A DNA stretch of 64,000 nucleotides from DATBGO01 sp963785765 (GCA_963785765.1 CAWAWM010000008.1:930001-994000); one strand, 5' to 3'. Positions 8,255-17,891 are shown, counted from the first letter of the stretch. Numbers and translations are program-made. The notes: generated from the letters alone by a model not told the origin.

Positions 8255-8533
8255 ATGCACGGGACCGGTGCTCGCGGGTGGCGCAGCGGTGCCGCCGCGG
8301 CGGAGCTGCCCTGCCGGCGCGAGCCGGAACTATTCTTCGCGGACAGCCCGGCGGAGCTGCGGCGCGCCAAGGCGCTGTGCCACGACTGCCCGGTGCGGGC
8401 CGCCTGCCTGGCCGGGGCGCTGCACCGCGGCGAGCCATGGGGGGTGTGGGGCGGCGAGCTTTTCGACCGCGGCCTGGTCATCGCGGACAAGCGGCCGCGC
8501 GGCCGGCCGCGCAAAGCCGATATCGCGGCCTGA
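8255..8533 (+). CDS. whiB7: WhiB7-like iron-sulfur transcriptional regulator
   Basis: 92-residue WhiB-family protein. Four Cys for the [4Fe-4S] cluster are present: one in ELPCRRE, then CHDC and C of AACL. The WGVWGGE turn and a C-terminal AT-hook (RGRPRK) follow. The AT-hook plus EPWGVWGGE is the signature of WhiB7, which binds the primary sigma factor and activates intrinsic antibiotic-resistance genes such as efflux pumps and ribosome-protection factors. The ATG at 8255 has a strong GAGGAGGA site 4 bases upstream. The leader is structured (see 8206-8246). The other WhiB gene in the window (58926) lacks the AT-hook. Confidence 0.87.
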   Translation: MHGTGARGWRSGAAAAELPCRREPELFFADSPAELRRAKALCHDCPVRAACLAGALHRGEPWGVWGGELFDRGLVIADKRPRGRPRKADIAA

Positions 8534-8557
8534 TCTCAGCGCTATCGCCGGGGGCGG

Positions 8558-10309
8558 TTACCGGCGTGCCGCACCGCTGCCCTTGGCCAGGAATGCGGTC
8601 AGCCTGCCCAGCGGCCAGGTGTTGATCACGTCGTCGGCGGTCAGCCAGCCGCGCTGCGCCTGGCCGATGCCGAACGGGAGATAGCCCAGGTGCGCGGTGG
8701 AGTGGGCGTCCGAGTCGATGGCGAACTTCACGCCCGCGTCGCGAGCCGCCCTGATGTGTGCCGACGGCAGGTCCAGCCGGGCCGGATGCGAGTTGATCTC
8801 CAGCGCGGTGCCGGTCCGCGCGCAGGCGGCGAACAGCTCACGCAGGTCCACGTCCACCGGCGGGCGGCGGCCGATCTTGCGGGTCAGCGGGTGGCCGATG
8901 ACGTTCACCTGCGGGTTCTCGCAGGCGGCGATGAACCTGCGGGTCATCGCGTCCCGGGGCTGGTCGAAGTGCGAATGCACCGAGGCGACGCAGATGTCGA
9001 ATCCGGCCAGGAACTCCTCCGGCCAGTCGACGGTGCCGTCCGGGGCGATGTTGAGCTCGGTGCCGTGCAGCAGGGTCATCGCGCTGCCGGGGCCGGCCGC
9101 CAGCCGGGCGCCGAGCGCCCGGACCTGCTCCCGCTGGGCGAGCATCTTCTCGCTGGTCATCCGCTGCATGACCAGGTCCGGCGCGTGATCGGTGATCGCG
9201 TAGTAGGAGTACCCGCGAGCCTGCGCCGCGGTGACCATCTGCTCGAGCGAGGCGACGCCGTCGGTCAGATCGGTGTGCGTGTGCAGGTCACCGCGGATAT
9301 CGGTGTCAGTGACGAGCGCCGGAAGCTCGCCGCGGAGCGCGGCCTGGACCTCGCCGGTATCTTCGCGCAGCGGCGGCGGCACCCAGGCCATGCCGAGCCT
9401 GGCGTAGACGTCCTCCTCGGTCCTGGACACGATCAGCGCCCCGGTCTCGGCGTCGAACAGGCCGTACTCCGACAGCTTGAGCTTCTGGCGGACCGCTATC
9501 TCGCGGACCCTGACGTTGTGGGCCTGGGATCCGGTGAAGTACTGGAGGGCGGCGCCCCAGCTGTCCAGCGGCACCACTCGCAGATCTACCTGCAGGCCGC
9601 GGGTAGTGCGGACGGACGTCTTGGCTTCGCCGTGCGCGATCACCTCGGCCGTCTCCGGCAGCAGGGTGAGCGCTGTCATCAGCGGCGCACTGTCGGTGGC
9701 GGCGGCGAGGATGTCGATGTCGCCGATGGTTTCCCGCATCCGGCGCAGCGAGCCTGCGTAGCCGCAGCGCGTGCAGCCAGGTACCGCGCTGAGGGCGGCG
9801 ACCAGGTCAGCGGCGGTATCCATGGCGATGTCCAGCGCGACCCGCTGGCCGGCCGTCCGCATGACCTCGATGCCGTGCAGGATCCGGTCCTCGCTCTTCG
9901 GGCCGAAGCCTTTGAGGTCGCGCAGCCTGCCTGCCTTGATCGCGTCGGTGAGCTCGGCCACCGAGCTCACCGACAATTCGGTGCAGAGCTGTAGAGCGTG
10001 CCTGGGGCCGAGCCCCGGGATGCTGGTCAGCTCGCGTACCCCGGGCGGAACCTGGGCGCGCAGCGCCGCGAGCGCCCCGATGGTGCCGGTCGTGCTTGCT
10101 TCGCTGATCTTGTCCGCGATCGACTTGCCGACGCCCGGGATGCGGCGCAGCTCCGCGGCCGGCATCCGGGCGACATCGTCGGAGTGCCCGGCCACGGCAC
10201 GTGCCGCCTTCTCGTAGGCGCGGGCCCTGACGGCGTCAGCCCCGGTGATCAGGAGCAGGTCGGCGTACTCCCGTAGCAGCGCGGCGACCTGGTCGTTAGC
10301 CCTGGGCAT
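8558..10309 (-). CDS. polX: DNA polymerase/3'-5' exonuclease PolX
   Basis: 583-residue family X DNA polymerase fused to a PHP exonuclease domain, for gap filling and end trimming in base-excision repair. Order: N-terminal helix-hairpin-helix elements (RIPGVGKSIADKI, IPGLGPRHALQL), nucleotidyltransferase motif GSLRRMRE...GDIDIL with the third acidic residue in LQVDLRV, then the PHP metal-site motifs DLHTHTDLTDG, YYAITDHA, VASVHSHFD, IGHPLTR and IDSDAHS. I chose the ATG at 10309 (MPRANDQ): it starts directly at the family's first helix, whereas the frame above it is Arg/Pro-rich and reads across the gap into the next gene. Confidence 0.9.
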   Translation of the reverse strand: MPRANDQVAALLREYADLLLITGADAVRARAYEKAARAVAGHSDDVARMPAAELRRIPGVGKSIADKISEASTTGTIGALAALRAQVPPGVRELTSIPGLGPRHALQLCTELSVSSVAELTDAIKAGRLRDLKGFGPKSEDRILHGIEVMRTAGQRVALDIAMDTAADLVAALSAVPGCTRCGYAGSLRRMRETIGDIDILAAATDSAPLMTALTLLPETAEVIAHGEAKTSVRTTRGLQVDLRVVPLDSWGAALQYFTGSQAHNVRVREIAVRQKLKLSEYGLFDAETGALIVSRTEEDVYARLGMAWVPPPLREDTGEVQAALRGELPALVTDTDIRGDLHTHTDLTDGVASLEQMVTAAQARGYSYYAITDHAPDLVMQRMTSEKMLAQREQVRALGARLAAGPGSAMTLLHGTELNIAPDGTVDWPEEFLAGFDICVASVHSHFDQPRDAMTRRFIAACENPQVNVIGHPLTRKIGRRPPVDVDLRELFAACARTGTALEINSHPARLDLPSAHIRAARDAGVKFAIDSDAHSTAHLGYLPFGIGQAQRGWLTADDVINTWPLGRLTAFLAKGSGAARR

Positions 10310-10329
10310 GGGAGCTTTCGGCCCGGGTC

Positions 10330-10791
10330 TCAGCGGGCGGCCGCCAGGGCGGCCTCGATCTCGCTGCGGTGATCGTCGGCGTGCCTGATGGCGATCTGGG
10401 CCAGCCGGCGGCCCTGGCCGCCGTTGGCATCGAGGTCGTCCGGGCGCAGCCCGGCGACCAGGTCGATGATGGCGTCGCCGCTGCGGTGCAGGTGGGCGAC
10501 GGCGTCGGCCTGACTGCACAGCCCCGCCGCGGCATGCGCCGCGTTCAGCTCGTCGACGATGCCGGCCGAGACGGCCGGCGGCGTGCCTGACTGGGCATCG
10601 CGCAGCCAGCCTGACAGGTACTCATACGCATGTGCGACGTGATCCACGACCACGCCGACCGGACGCGGATCGCCGGGGAGCGGCGCGGCCTGCCAGTCAC
10701 TGACGGTGCAGCGGCCGGCGAATCTGATCAGGCGGTCCCGGGCAGCGCCGATGGCGGTGGCCAGGTCGGCCGGGCTCTGCGGATCAGTCAT
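10330..10791 (-). CDS. DinB / mycothiol-dependent maleylpyruvate isomerase-fold protein
   Basis: 153 residues with a four-helix-bundle layout: an N-terminal helix, DWQAAPLPGDPRPVGVVVDHVAHAYEYL in which His can bind a metal, and a C-terminal IAIRHADDHRSEIE that provides further His ligands. Actinobacterial DinB/MDMPI-fold proteins often use mycothiol or bacillithiol as a cofactor in detoxification, but the reaction is unknown. It lies 20 bases upstream of polX on the same strand and may be cotranscribed. Short repeats of GCCGCGACCGG lie upstream of its start (10803-10850). Confidence 0.65.
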   Translation of the reverse strand: MTDPQSPADLATAIGAARDRLIRFAGRCTVSDWQAAPLPGDPRPVGVVVDHVAHAYEYLSGWLRDAQSGTPPAVSAGIVDELNAAHAAAGLCSQADAVAHLHRSGDAIIDLVAGLRPDDLDANGGQGRRLAQIAIRHADDHRSEIEAALAAAR

Positions 10792-10879
10792 GGGCTGAGC
10801 TTAGAGCCGCGACCGGTTCAGCCGCGACCGGCCGGGCTGCGACCGGCCTGGCCACGCCGGACGAGACCGTCGCGGCGGC

Positions 10880-11308
10880 TCAGAGCTCGTCGACGTTGAC
10901 CACGATCGCCTCCTGGGTGGAGCGCGCGATCACCACGACGGCCTCGGTGGCGGGCGAGTGGTTCTCCTCCCGGTGCGGCACCTGCGGCGGAACCCAGACG
11001 AAGTCGCCTGGACCGGCCCGCAGCCGGGTCAGCTGGCCCGTTTCCTGGTCGCGGAAGACGAACACCGGGTCTCCCGAGACGACGAATATCCCCGTCTCGG
11101 AATGGCCGTGGTGATGGTCACCCGACGACGTGCCTGGCGGCAGGACGGTGCGGCCCATCCACAGCGAGCGGGCGCCGACCAGCTCACCGGAGATCGCCGC
11201 GGCCCTGGTCATCCCGCTCGTCTGAGCCGTCGCACCCGACAGTTCGGTCGCCCGGATCAGCCGGAGCGCCGTGGTGCCGGCCGCGCCGGTCGCGGCGGAG
11301 CTGGTCAC
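10880..11308 (-). CDS. Cupin-domain protein
   Basis: 142 residues from the GTG at 11308, which overlaps the msrB stop by 4 bases. An upstream ATG at 11374 would sit well inside msrB and is less likely. The cupin motif 1 is PPGTSSGDHHHGHSETGIFV with several metal-binding His plus the Glu. Motif 2 is GDFVWVPPQVPHREEN. A single double-stranded beta-helix domain is predicted, with a metal such as Mn, Fe or Zn. The reaction is unknown; a role as a small oxygenase, isomerase or sensor is possible. Coupling to msrB suggests an oxidative-stress setting. Confidence 0.75.
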   Translation of the reverse strand: MTSSAATGAAGTTALRLIRATELSGATAQTSGMTRAAAISGELVGARSLWMGRTVLPPGTSSGDHHHGHSETGIFVVSGDPVFVFRDQETGQLTRLRAGPGDFVWVPPQVPHREENHSPATEAVVVIARSTQEAIVVNVDEL

Positions 11309-11733
11309 TGGCCGGCGTCGGGCCGGTCGGACCCGGTGGCCGGCTCCAGCGTCAGTGACACCGAATTGATGCACCAGCGCTGGTCGGTCGGGACCTCATA
11401 GCCCTCGCCCTCGAACACGTGGCCCAGATGCGAGTCGCAGTTCGCGCACCTGACCTCGGTCCTGACCGGGCCCAGCGAGCGGTCCTCGATCAGGACCACG
11501 GCGTCGCCGTCGGATGGCTGGTAGAAGCTCGGCCAGCCACAGTGCGATTCGAACTTGGCCTGTGACCTGAACAGCTCCGCCCCGCAGGCCCGGCAGCGGT
11601 AGACGCCTTCGGTCGTGGTGTCGGTGTACTCGCCGGTGAACGGGGCCTCGGTGTCGGCCCGCCGGAGCACGCGGTACTCCTGCGGAGTCAGCCGCTGCCG
11701 CCATTCCTCGTCTGTCAGCTGCACCTTGTCCAT
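11305..11733 (-). CDS. msrB: Peptide-methionine (R)-S-oxide reductase MsrB
   Basis: 142-residue MsrB, which reduces the R epimer of methionine sulfoxide in proteins. It has the two CxxC zinc pairs (CRAC, CANC), SHCGWPSF, the GHVF segment and RWCINS with the catalytic Cys. The ATG at 11733 (MDKVQLTDEEW) fits the normal family N-terminus; an earlier ATG at 11781 adds 16 unconserved residues. The cupin gene begins inside its stop codon, so the pair is probably translated together. Confidence 0.93.
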   Translation of the reverse strand: MDKVQLTDEEWRQRLTPQEYRVLRRADTEAPFTGEYTDTTTEGVYRCRACGAELFRSQAKFESHCGWPSFYQPSDGDAVVLIEDRSLGPVRTEVRCANCDSHLGHVFEGEGYEVPTDQRWCINSVSLTLEPATGSDRPDAGQ

Positions 11734-11804
11734 GGTGGCGAGACTACCCGGGCCAGTCGTGGTTTCCTTAGCCTGGATCACCGGCCGGGATCACGGAGGT
11801 GTCG

Positions 11805-12344
11805 ATGCACTGGCTGAACGAGCCGAAGAGCTGGCAGCGGACCGGCGGCGTGCTGCAGGTCGAGACCGATCCTGGCACCGACTTCTGGCGCGTCACCAGC
11901 TACGGGTATGTCCGCGACAGCGGCCACCTGTACGGCGAGCTGATCACCGGGGATCTTGACATCGACGTCGTGATCCGGGGGCGGTTCCACAGCCAGTACG
12001 ACCAGGCCGGGATCATGCTGCGGGCCGACGAGCGAGTCTGGCTGAAGGCCGGGGTGGAGGTCTTCGGCGGCAAGCCGCGACTGAGCACCGTGGTGACCGT
12101 GGGCTACTCCAGCTGGATGATCGCCGACCTGCCCGCTGACGCGGCGGAGGTGTTGCTGAGCGTCGAGCGCCGGGAGGAGGCCGTGCAGGTGCGCTACGCG
12201 ACGCCGGGCCGGGAACCAGAGCTCTGCGCCCTGGTCTACCTGCCGCCGGACCGGGAGATGCTGGCCGGCGTGATGTGCGCGGCGCCGGAAGGCGAGGGGT
12301 TCACGGTTGCCTTCCACGACCTGCGGATCGAGCGCCGCGAGTAG
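11805..12344 (+). CDS. DUF1349 domain-containing protein
   Basis: 179 residues, concanavalin-like beta-sandwich of the DUF1349 family. Visible landmarks are the start MHWLNEP, DFWRVTSYGYVRDSGH, and YDQAGIMLRADERVWLKAGVE, which is the best conserved part of the family. The biochemical role is unknown; related proteins bind or process carbohydrate-like ligands. The ATG at 11805 has a CGGAGG site 5 bases upstream, preferred over the GTG at 11799. It converges on valS with only 12 bases between the stops. Confidence 0.8.
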   Translation: MHWLNEPKSWQRTGGVLQVETDPGTDFWRVTSYGYVRDSGHLYGELITGDLDIDVVIRGRFHSQYDQAGIMLRADERVWLKAGVEVFGGKPRLSTVVTVGYSSWMIADLPADAAEVLLSVERREEAVQVRYATPGREPELCALVYLPPDREMLAGVMCAAPEGEGFTVAFHDLRIERRE

Positions 12345-12356
12345 CCGGCGGCCCGG

Positions 12357-15006
12357 TCAGAGCAGCACTTCGTGTTCCGGCGCGGCCAGCTCGGCCTGGC
12401 GCAGCTCGACCTCGCCGAGATGGCCGGCCGCCCGCAGGTCGGGTAGCACCTGGGCGAGGGCCTCGAGCCCGGCGGCCGAGGCCGACACCACCAGCTTGCG
12501 GGCCGGAGCCCGCATCGGCAGCCGGGCCTGCGATTTGGCCTTCCTGATCGCGCCGATCGCGGCCGACGCGGCGTCGAGCGCCGCGTCGCTGGCCGGCCAG
12601 CCCAGCGCCCGCAGGCCCGCGGCGTCGGGCCAGGGCGCCCGGTGGATCGAGCCGTCCTGCCACCACGACCACACCTCCTCGGTCACGAACGGCAGGAACG
12701 GCGCGAACAGCCGCAGCATCGCGGAGAGCCCCAGCCGGAGCGCCAGGCCGGCCGACGCCGCGGCCGCCTGGCCCTGCTCGCCGTACGAGCGGGCCTTCAC
12801 CAGTTCCAGGTAGTCGTCGCAGAAGAACCAGAAGAACCGCTCGGTCAGGGCCAGGGCGCGCGCGTGGTCGAAGCGCTCGAACGCGGCTGCGCACTCGTCG
12901 ATGACCTCGGCAAGCCTGCCGAGCATGGCCCGGTCGAGCGGCTCGGTGGGAGCCGCCGCGTCGCTAGGCCCGGCGGGCGGTGTCGCCGAGAGCACGAACC
13001 TGCTCGCGTTGAGAATCTTGACCGCCAGCCTCCTGCCGATCTTCAGCTGGCCCGGATCGAACGTGGCGTCGACGCCGAGCCTGGCGCTGGCCGCCCAGTA
13101 ACGAACCGCGTCCGTTCCGTATTCAGCGAGGATCGCCGTGGGCGTGACCACGTTGCCCTTGGACTTGGACATCTTCTTCCGGTCCGGGTCGAGGATCCAG
13201 CCGGAGATAGCCACCTGCCGCCAGGGCAGCACGCCGTGCTCGTGATACGACCGCAGCACCGTATAGAACAGCCAGGTCCGGATGATGTCGTGCGCCTGCG
13301 GCCGCAGGTCCATCGGGAAGACCCGGTCCAGCAGGTCGGGATCGGTGCTCCAGCCGCCAGCGATCTGCGGTGTCAGCGACGAGGTGGCCCAGGTGTCCAT
13401 GATGTCGGGATCGCCGGTGAAGCCACCGGGCACGCCGCGCTGGCCTGGGCTGTATCCGGGTGGCGTGTCGGCCGCCGGATCCACCGGCAGCGCCGCATCA
13501 TCGGGGAGCAGCGGCCGGTCGTAACGCACCTGCCCGTCGCGGTCGAGCGGGTACCAGACCGGGATCGGCACGCCGAAGTAACGCTGCCTGCTGATCAGCC
13601 AGTCTCCGGCCAGGCCTTGCACCCAGTCTTCGTAGCGGGCCCGCATGTGGTCCGGATGCCAGGACAGCTCACGCCCGCGGGCGAGCAGCACCTGCCGCAG
13701 GCCAGGGTCCCGGCCGCCGTCCCTGATGTACCACTGCCTGCTGGTCACGATCTCCAGCGGCACGTCGCCCTTCTCGTAGAACTTGACGGCATGCAGCACG
13801 GTGTCCGGGCCGCCGGCCAGGTCACCCGCGGCCCGCAGCAGCTCGACGGTCCTGGCCCTGGCCGCCCTCGCGGTCAGCCCGCCCAGCTGCGCGTACGCGG
13901 CCTGCCCCGCGGCGCTGGTGATCCAGGCTGGCGGCCCGGCCAGGATGCGGCCGTCCCGGCCCAGCACCGGGCGGGTGTCCAGGGCCAGCTCGCGCCACCA
14001 GGTCACGTCGGTCAGGTCGCCGAACGTGCAGATCATGGCCAGGCCAGTGCCCTTGTCCGGATCAGCCAGCCGGTGCGCGAGCACCGGGACCCTGGCGCCG
14101 AACAGCGGGGTCCGCGCGACCGCCCCGATCAGGCCGGCGTACCGCTCGTCGTCGGGATGCGCGACCAGGGCTACGCACGCCGGCAGCAGTTCCGGCCTGG
14201 TCGTGGCCACCAGCACCGGCTCGTCCGCGGCCCGCCCGTCTGCGGCCCGCCCGTCTGCCGTGGGGCGGTCTGCTGTTCGGCCGGGCTCGATACCGAACGC
14301 CAGCCGGTAATAGGCGCCGCTGACTTCCCGGTCTTCGACCTCCGCCTGGGCCACCGCGGTCCGGAACGTCACGTCCCACAGCGTCGGTCCCTCGGCGAGG
14401 TACGCCTCGCCGCGGGCCAGGTTGCGCAGGAAAGCGCGCTGCGAGATGGCCTGCGGGCGGTCCTCGATGGTCCGGTAGGCCATGCTCCAGTCCACCGACA
14501 GGCCCAGCCGCCGCCACACCTGCTCATAGGCCCGCTCGTCTAGCTCGGTCAGCTGCTTGCACAGTTCGACGAAGTTGCGCCTGGACACCGGGGTTTGCTC
14601 GCGGGCCGCGCCGTCGCGAACAGCGCCGGCCTGTCCGTCAGCCGGTGCGGGCGGCTGGAACTGCGGGTCGTACGGGAGCGAGGGGTCGCACCGGACGCCG
14701 AAATGGTTCTGCACGCGGCGCTCGGTGGGCAGGCCGTTGTCGTCCCACCCGACCGGGTAGAAGACCTCCCGGCCGCGCATCCGCCAGAACCTGGCCACGG
14801 TGTCGGTGTGGGTGAACGAGAAGACGTGCCCGATGTGCAGCGATCCGCTCGCGGTCAGCGGGGGAGTGTCAATCGCGTAGACGTCTGCGCGGCTCTTGGT
14901 CCGGTCAAACTTGTACTACACGCGCCTCGTGCCAGCGCTGCGACCATTTGTCCTCGATGCCGTCGAGCACGGGCTTGTCTGGCACGGCGCGGGAATCAGG
15001 ACTCAT
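12357..15006 (-). CDS. valS: Valine-tRNA ligase, frame interrupted near the N-terminus
   Basis: Class I aminoacyl-tRNA synthetase that charges tRNA(Val). From the ATG at 15006 the frame reads MSPDSRAVPDKPVLDGIEDKW and onward to EARV, then hits a TGA after one extra base at about 14916. Removing one base restores VYKFD and runs through the HIGH motif (SLHIGH) into the long open frame that ends at 12357. That frame carries the editing domain, KMSKSKGNV and the anticodon-binding domain. Corrected length is about 883 residues. The uninterrupted frame from the GTG at 14798 would lack HIGH and be inactive. Since ValS is essential, this is either an assembly error or a second, decaying copy. Confidence 0.88.
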
Positions 15007-15175
15007 GGAACCGATGGTAACGGCAATCTGCTCGCACGCGGCTGATTTAGATCCCCGTACGCACGCCGCCCGGCCAGCCCGGCCGGCCAGCCACGGCCAG
15101 CGGGCGTCCCGGCTTCGGCGGGCCGGCTTCGGCGGGCCGTGGCCGATCGGCCGGCTGAGGGCCAGGTGCGGTGGC

Positions 15176-16051
15176 TCAGTCCCGGGTGAGTTCTGTCGCG
15201 ACGGCGGCCACGGCGGCCGGGCTGAACAGGATGGTGTAGTGATTAGTCGCCGGGATGGTCTGCACCTGCAGGGCCGGTGTCCTGGCCTGCCAGTAGGCGG
15301 CGAGCTCCTCGGTGATCAGGCCGGGCGGCTGGCCGAACATGCCGGCCGGCGCCCGGAGCAACGGAGTGCGGCCGGTCAGGCGGCCCAGCGCCGCGGCCAG
15401 CCGCTCGCCCGACGTGAGCAGGTCCCGGCTGTCAGTGCGGACCGCCTCGGCGGCCACCCGGGAACGAAGCTGACCGGGCTCGCCGGTGAGGTCGTAGCGG
15501 GCGTACTGCTCGACGTCGCTGCTCCAGTCGCGGGCCAGGGCCGGATGGCCACGCCAGAACTCGACGTAAGCCTCGGGCGTCGGGTAGGTCTCGGTCAGCC
15601 TGGCCACGGCCGGGCCGAGGCTGGCGGCCAGGACCGCATCAAGGTCGGCATCGGCCGGGACCGGCACCGGCAGGCCTCCGTCGACCAGCACGAGCCGGCT
15701 GAAGGCGGCCGGGTCGGCGTCCGCGGCGAGCAACGCGAGGTAGGCGCCCAGCGAGTGGCCGACCAGCACCGGCCGGTCCAGCCCGAGCGCCCGGACCGCG
15801 TCGCGCAGGTCGGCGACGTGCTGGTCGAAGCCGTAAGGACCAGGCAGCGCGGCGCTGTGACCACGGCCGCGCAGGTCAACGGCGAACAGCTGGCAGTCAT
15901 CGGGAAGCGCCCTGGCCACCGCCAGCCAGCACGTCGCGTTGGCGGTGATGCCGTGCACGGCTAGCACGGGCCGCGGCCCGTCGCCCCAGGACAGCACCCG
16001 CAGCGTCCCGCCGGTTACCTCGGCATCGTAGGTCTTGGCGGGCAGGTCCAT
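15176..16051 (-). CDS. Alpha/beta hydrolase
   Basis: 291-residue single-domain alpha/beta hydrolase with HGITANATCW at the oxyanion strand, DLRGRGHS, the nucleophile elbow GHSLGAY (GxSxG), an acid in the VLVDGG region or later, and a catalytic His in ATNHYTIL near the C-terminus. There is no signal peptide, so it is cytoplasmic. The substrate is unknown; the layout suits lactone, ester or epoxide hydrolysis. The ATG at 16051 was chosen; in-frame codons farther upstream show no family similarity. It points toward valS, and the 205 bases upstream to 16257 hold nothing I recognise. Confidence 0.8.
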   Translation of the reverse strand: MDLPAKTYDAEVTGGTLRVLSWGDGPRPVLAVHGITANATCWLAVARALPDDCQLFAVDLRGRGHSAALPGPYGFDQHVADLRDAVRALGLDRPVLVGHSLGAYLALLAADADPAAFSRLVLVDGGLPVPVPADADLDAVLAASLGPAVARLTETYPTPEAYVEFWRGHPALARDWSSDVEQYARYDLTGEPGQLRSRVAAEAVRTDSRDLLTSGERLAAALGRLTGRTPLLRAPAGMFGQPPGLITEELAAYWQARTPALQVQTIPATNHYTILFSPAAVAAVATELTRD

Positions 16052-16256
16052 CGGGATCACATCTCCTGTCTCGGGCCTGGCGCCGACCATGCGCAGCGCC
16101 AGCACAGCGTAGGCATCGGCTACCCCGGGCCCGGCTATGCCAGCCACGGTGCTCCGCAGCTGGTCACGATCATGAACATGATCCACGCGCCGCGCGGTTG
16201 AGCGCGGCCACCGCCGCATCTGACCCGCCTGCTGGTCGCGGCTCGCTGGTCGTGGC

Positions 16257-16613
16257 TTACTGGTCGCGCTTCCAGTGCGGCCGGCGGAACATCCGGCCCA
16301 GGATGTCATGGATCGAATCGCCGCTATTTTCCAGGGCGTCCACGTGATAGACGGGAGGGCCGTCCGGGGGCGGCAGCTCGGCGGCCTGGTCGTCGGTGAT
16401 GGTGCACTCGATATAGCTGCGGGTGATCTTCCCGATCCGGTCGGGGTCAATGAACCGCAGCCCGGCATGGGTATGGATCACGATCCCGTCGAACAAGTCG
16501 AGCTGCGGCACCTCGAGCACGTGCTCCAGCGTGCCGATCTGGTGCCCGCTGGCAGAAAGCACTCGCGATCCGGTGACTGCGGCCTGATAGGAAACAGCCG
16601 TATCGTCGTCCAT
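16257..16613 (-). CDS. PRC-barrel domain protein
   Basis: 118 residues. The first 70 match a PRC-barrel: SRVLSASGHQIGTLEHVL, then FDGIVIHTHAGLRFIDPDRIGKI. PRC-barrels are small beta-barrels found in ribosome maturation factors and in stand-alone stress-related proteins of actinomycetes. The acidic, Pro-rich tail has no known domain. The gene starts 33 bases from the divergent P450 start, so the two may share a promoter region. Function is not assigned. Confidence 0.7.
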   Translation of the reverse strand: MDDDTAVSYQAAVTGSRVLSASGHQIGTLEHVLEVPQLDLFDGIVIHTHAGLRFIDPDRIGKITRSYIECTITDDQAAELPPPDGPPVYHVDALENSGDSIHDILGRMFRRPHWKRDQ

Positions 16614-16646
16614 GTCGGGCTCCGCTCCGCGGAAGGGTCAGGTGTG

Positions 16647-17891
16647 ATGGCTCCCGAGATCAACCTAGTAGACCCGGACGCCTACCAGCGCGGTGGTGCC
16701 CCGCACGGTCAGCTCGCCTGGCTACGCGAACACGCTCCGGTCTTCTGGCACGCCGACGGCGGCGGCCCCGGATGGCCTGGCTTCTGGGCGATCACCCGGC
16801 ACGCCGACATCGGGCACATCTCCAGGCACCCGGAGATCTTCTCCTCCGCCCGCCGCCTGGCGCTGCTGGAGGAAAGCTCCGACGCCGCCATCGAGATGCA
16901 GCGGCTGCTGCTGCTCAACATGGACCCGCCGCGGCACACCCGCCAGCGTGCCTTCGTGAACCGTGAATTCACGCCGCGGGTGATCGCCAGGCTGGAGCAG
17001 CATGTCAGGGAGATCTGCGCGGCGCTCATCGATGAGGTGGTGCCGCACGGCCACGCCGACTTCGTCACCGACATCGCGGCGCCGCTGCCGCTGCAGGTGA
17101 TCTGCGAGCTGGTCGGCGCCGCGCCGGAAGATCGCGAGCAGATCTTCGACCTGTCCAACCGGCTGGCTGGCTTCGACGATCCGGAGTACCGGGCCTCGCG
17201 TGAGGACGGGATGCTGGCCGCGGCGGAGATCTACGGGTACGCGGAGCGGCTCGCCGAGCAGCGCGCGGCACAGCCGGCCGACGACATCGTTACCAGGCTG
17301 CTGCGGCCTGATGGCACCGGCCAGGTGCTGACCAGCCAGGAGTTCGTCCTGTTCTTCCTGCTGCTGACCGTGGCAGGAAACGAGACGACTCGTAACGCGG
17401 CCTCGGGCGGGATGCTCGCCTTCTTCGAGCACCCCGGCCAGTGGCAGCGGCTACTGGCCGATCCGGGCCTGATCCCCACCGCGGCGGAGGAGATCGTGCG
17501 GTGGGTAAGCCCGGTGAACCTGTTCCGGCGGACCGTCATGTGCGACACCGAGGTGGGTGGCCAGCGGCTCGCGGAGGGCGACAAGGTCGTGCTCTTCTAT
17601 GCGTCGGCCAACCGGGACGAGGACGTTTTCGCTACCCCCTTCGCGTTCGACATTGGTCGCGAGCCGAACCCGCACATCGGTTACGGAGGCGGCGGGCCGC
17701 ATTTCTGCCTGGGCCGCCATCTGGCTGCTCTCGAGCTCAGGGTCCTGTTGGAGGTGATGACCGAGCGGATGCCCGATATGACGCCCGGTGGCGAGGTAAG
17801 AAGGCTTCGGTCGAGCCTCATCAACGGGCTCAAGCACATGCCCGTGCGGTTCGCTCCGTCGGCGGCCCGGCGCCAGCCGGGCGCCATCTAG
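16647..17891 (+). CDS. Cytochrome P450
   Basis: 414-residue soluble bacterial P450. The I-helix oxygen-activation motif AGNETTRNA, the K-helix ExxR (EEIVRW), and the heme-binding loop GPHFCLGRHLA with the axial Cys thiolate are all intact. The AGNETTRNA plus LAFFEHP pattern is typical of the CYP125/CYP142/CYP124 group that hydroxylates sterol side chains or branched lipids. That is only a family-level hint. The start MAPEINLVDPDAY suits the family; GTG at 16644 is an alternative one codon upstream. No ferredoxin gene is next to it. Confidence 0.9.
   Translation: MAPEINLVDPDAYQRGGAPHGQLAWLREHAPVFWHADGGGPGWPGFWAITRHADIGHISRHPEIFSSARRLALLEESSDAAIEMQRLLLLNMDPPRHTRQRAFVNREFTPRVIARLEQHVREICAALIDEVVPHGHADFVTDIAAPLPLQVICELVGAAPEDREQIFDLSNRLAGFDDPEYRASREDGMLAAAEIYGYAERLAEQRAAQPADDIVTRLLRPDGTGQVLTSQEFVLFFLLLTVAGNETTRNAASGGMLAFFEHPGQWQRLLADPGLIPTAAEEIVRWVSPVNLFRRTVMCDTEVGGQRLAEGDKVVLFYASANRDEDVFATPFAFDIGREPNPHIGYGGGGPHFCLGRHLAALELRVLLEVMTERMPDMTPGGEVRRLRSSLINGLKHMPVRFAPSAARRQPGAI

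Noticed and set aside
10310..10519. N-terminal extension of PolX to 10519
   Set aside because: The extra 70 residues are Arg/Pro-rich, overlap the next gene, and have no PolX similarity.
11778..12317. Minus-strand frame opposite the DUF1349 gene
   Set aside because: The plus strand has a ribosome site and conserved DUF1349 motifs; the antisense frame has none.
12642..14543. 633-codon plus-strand frame opposite valS
   Set aside because: A shadow of high-GC coding DNA; the minus strand encodes ValS with KMSKS and editing motifs.
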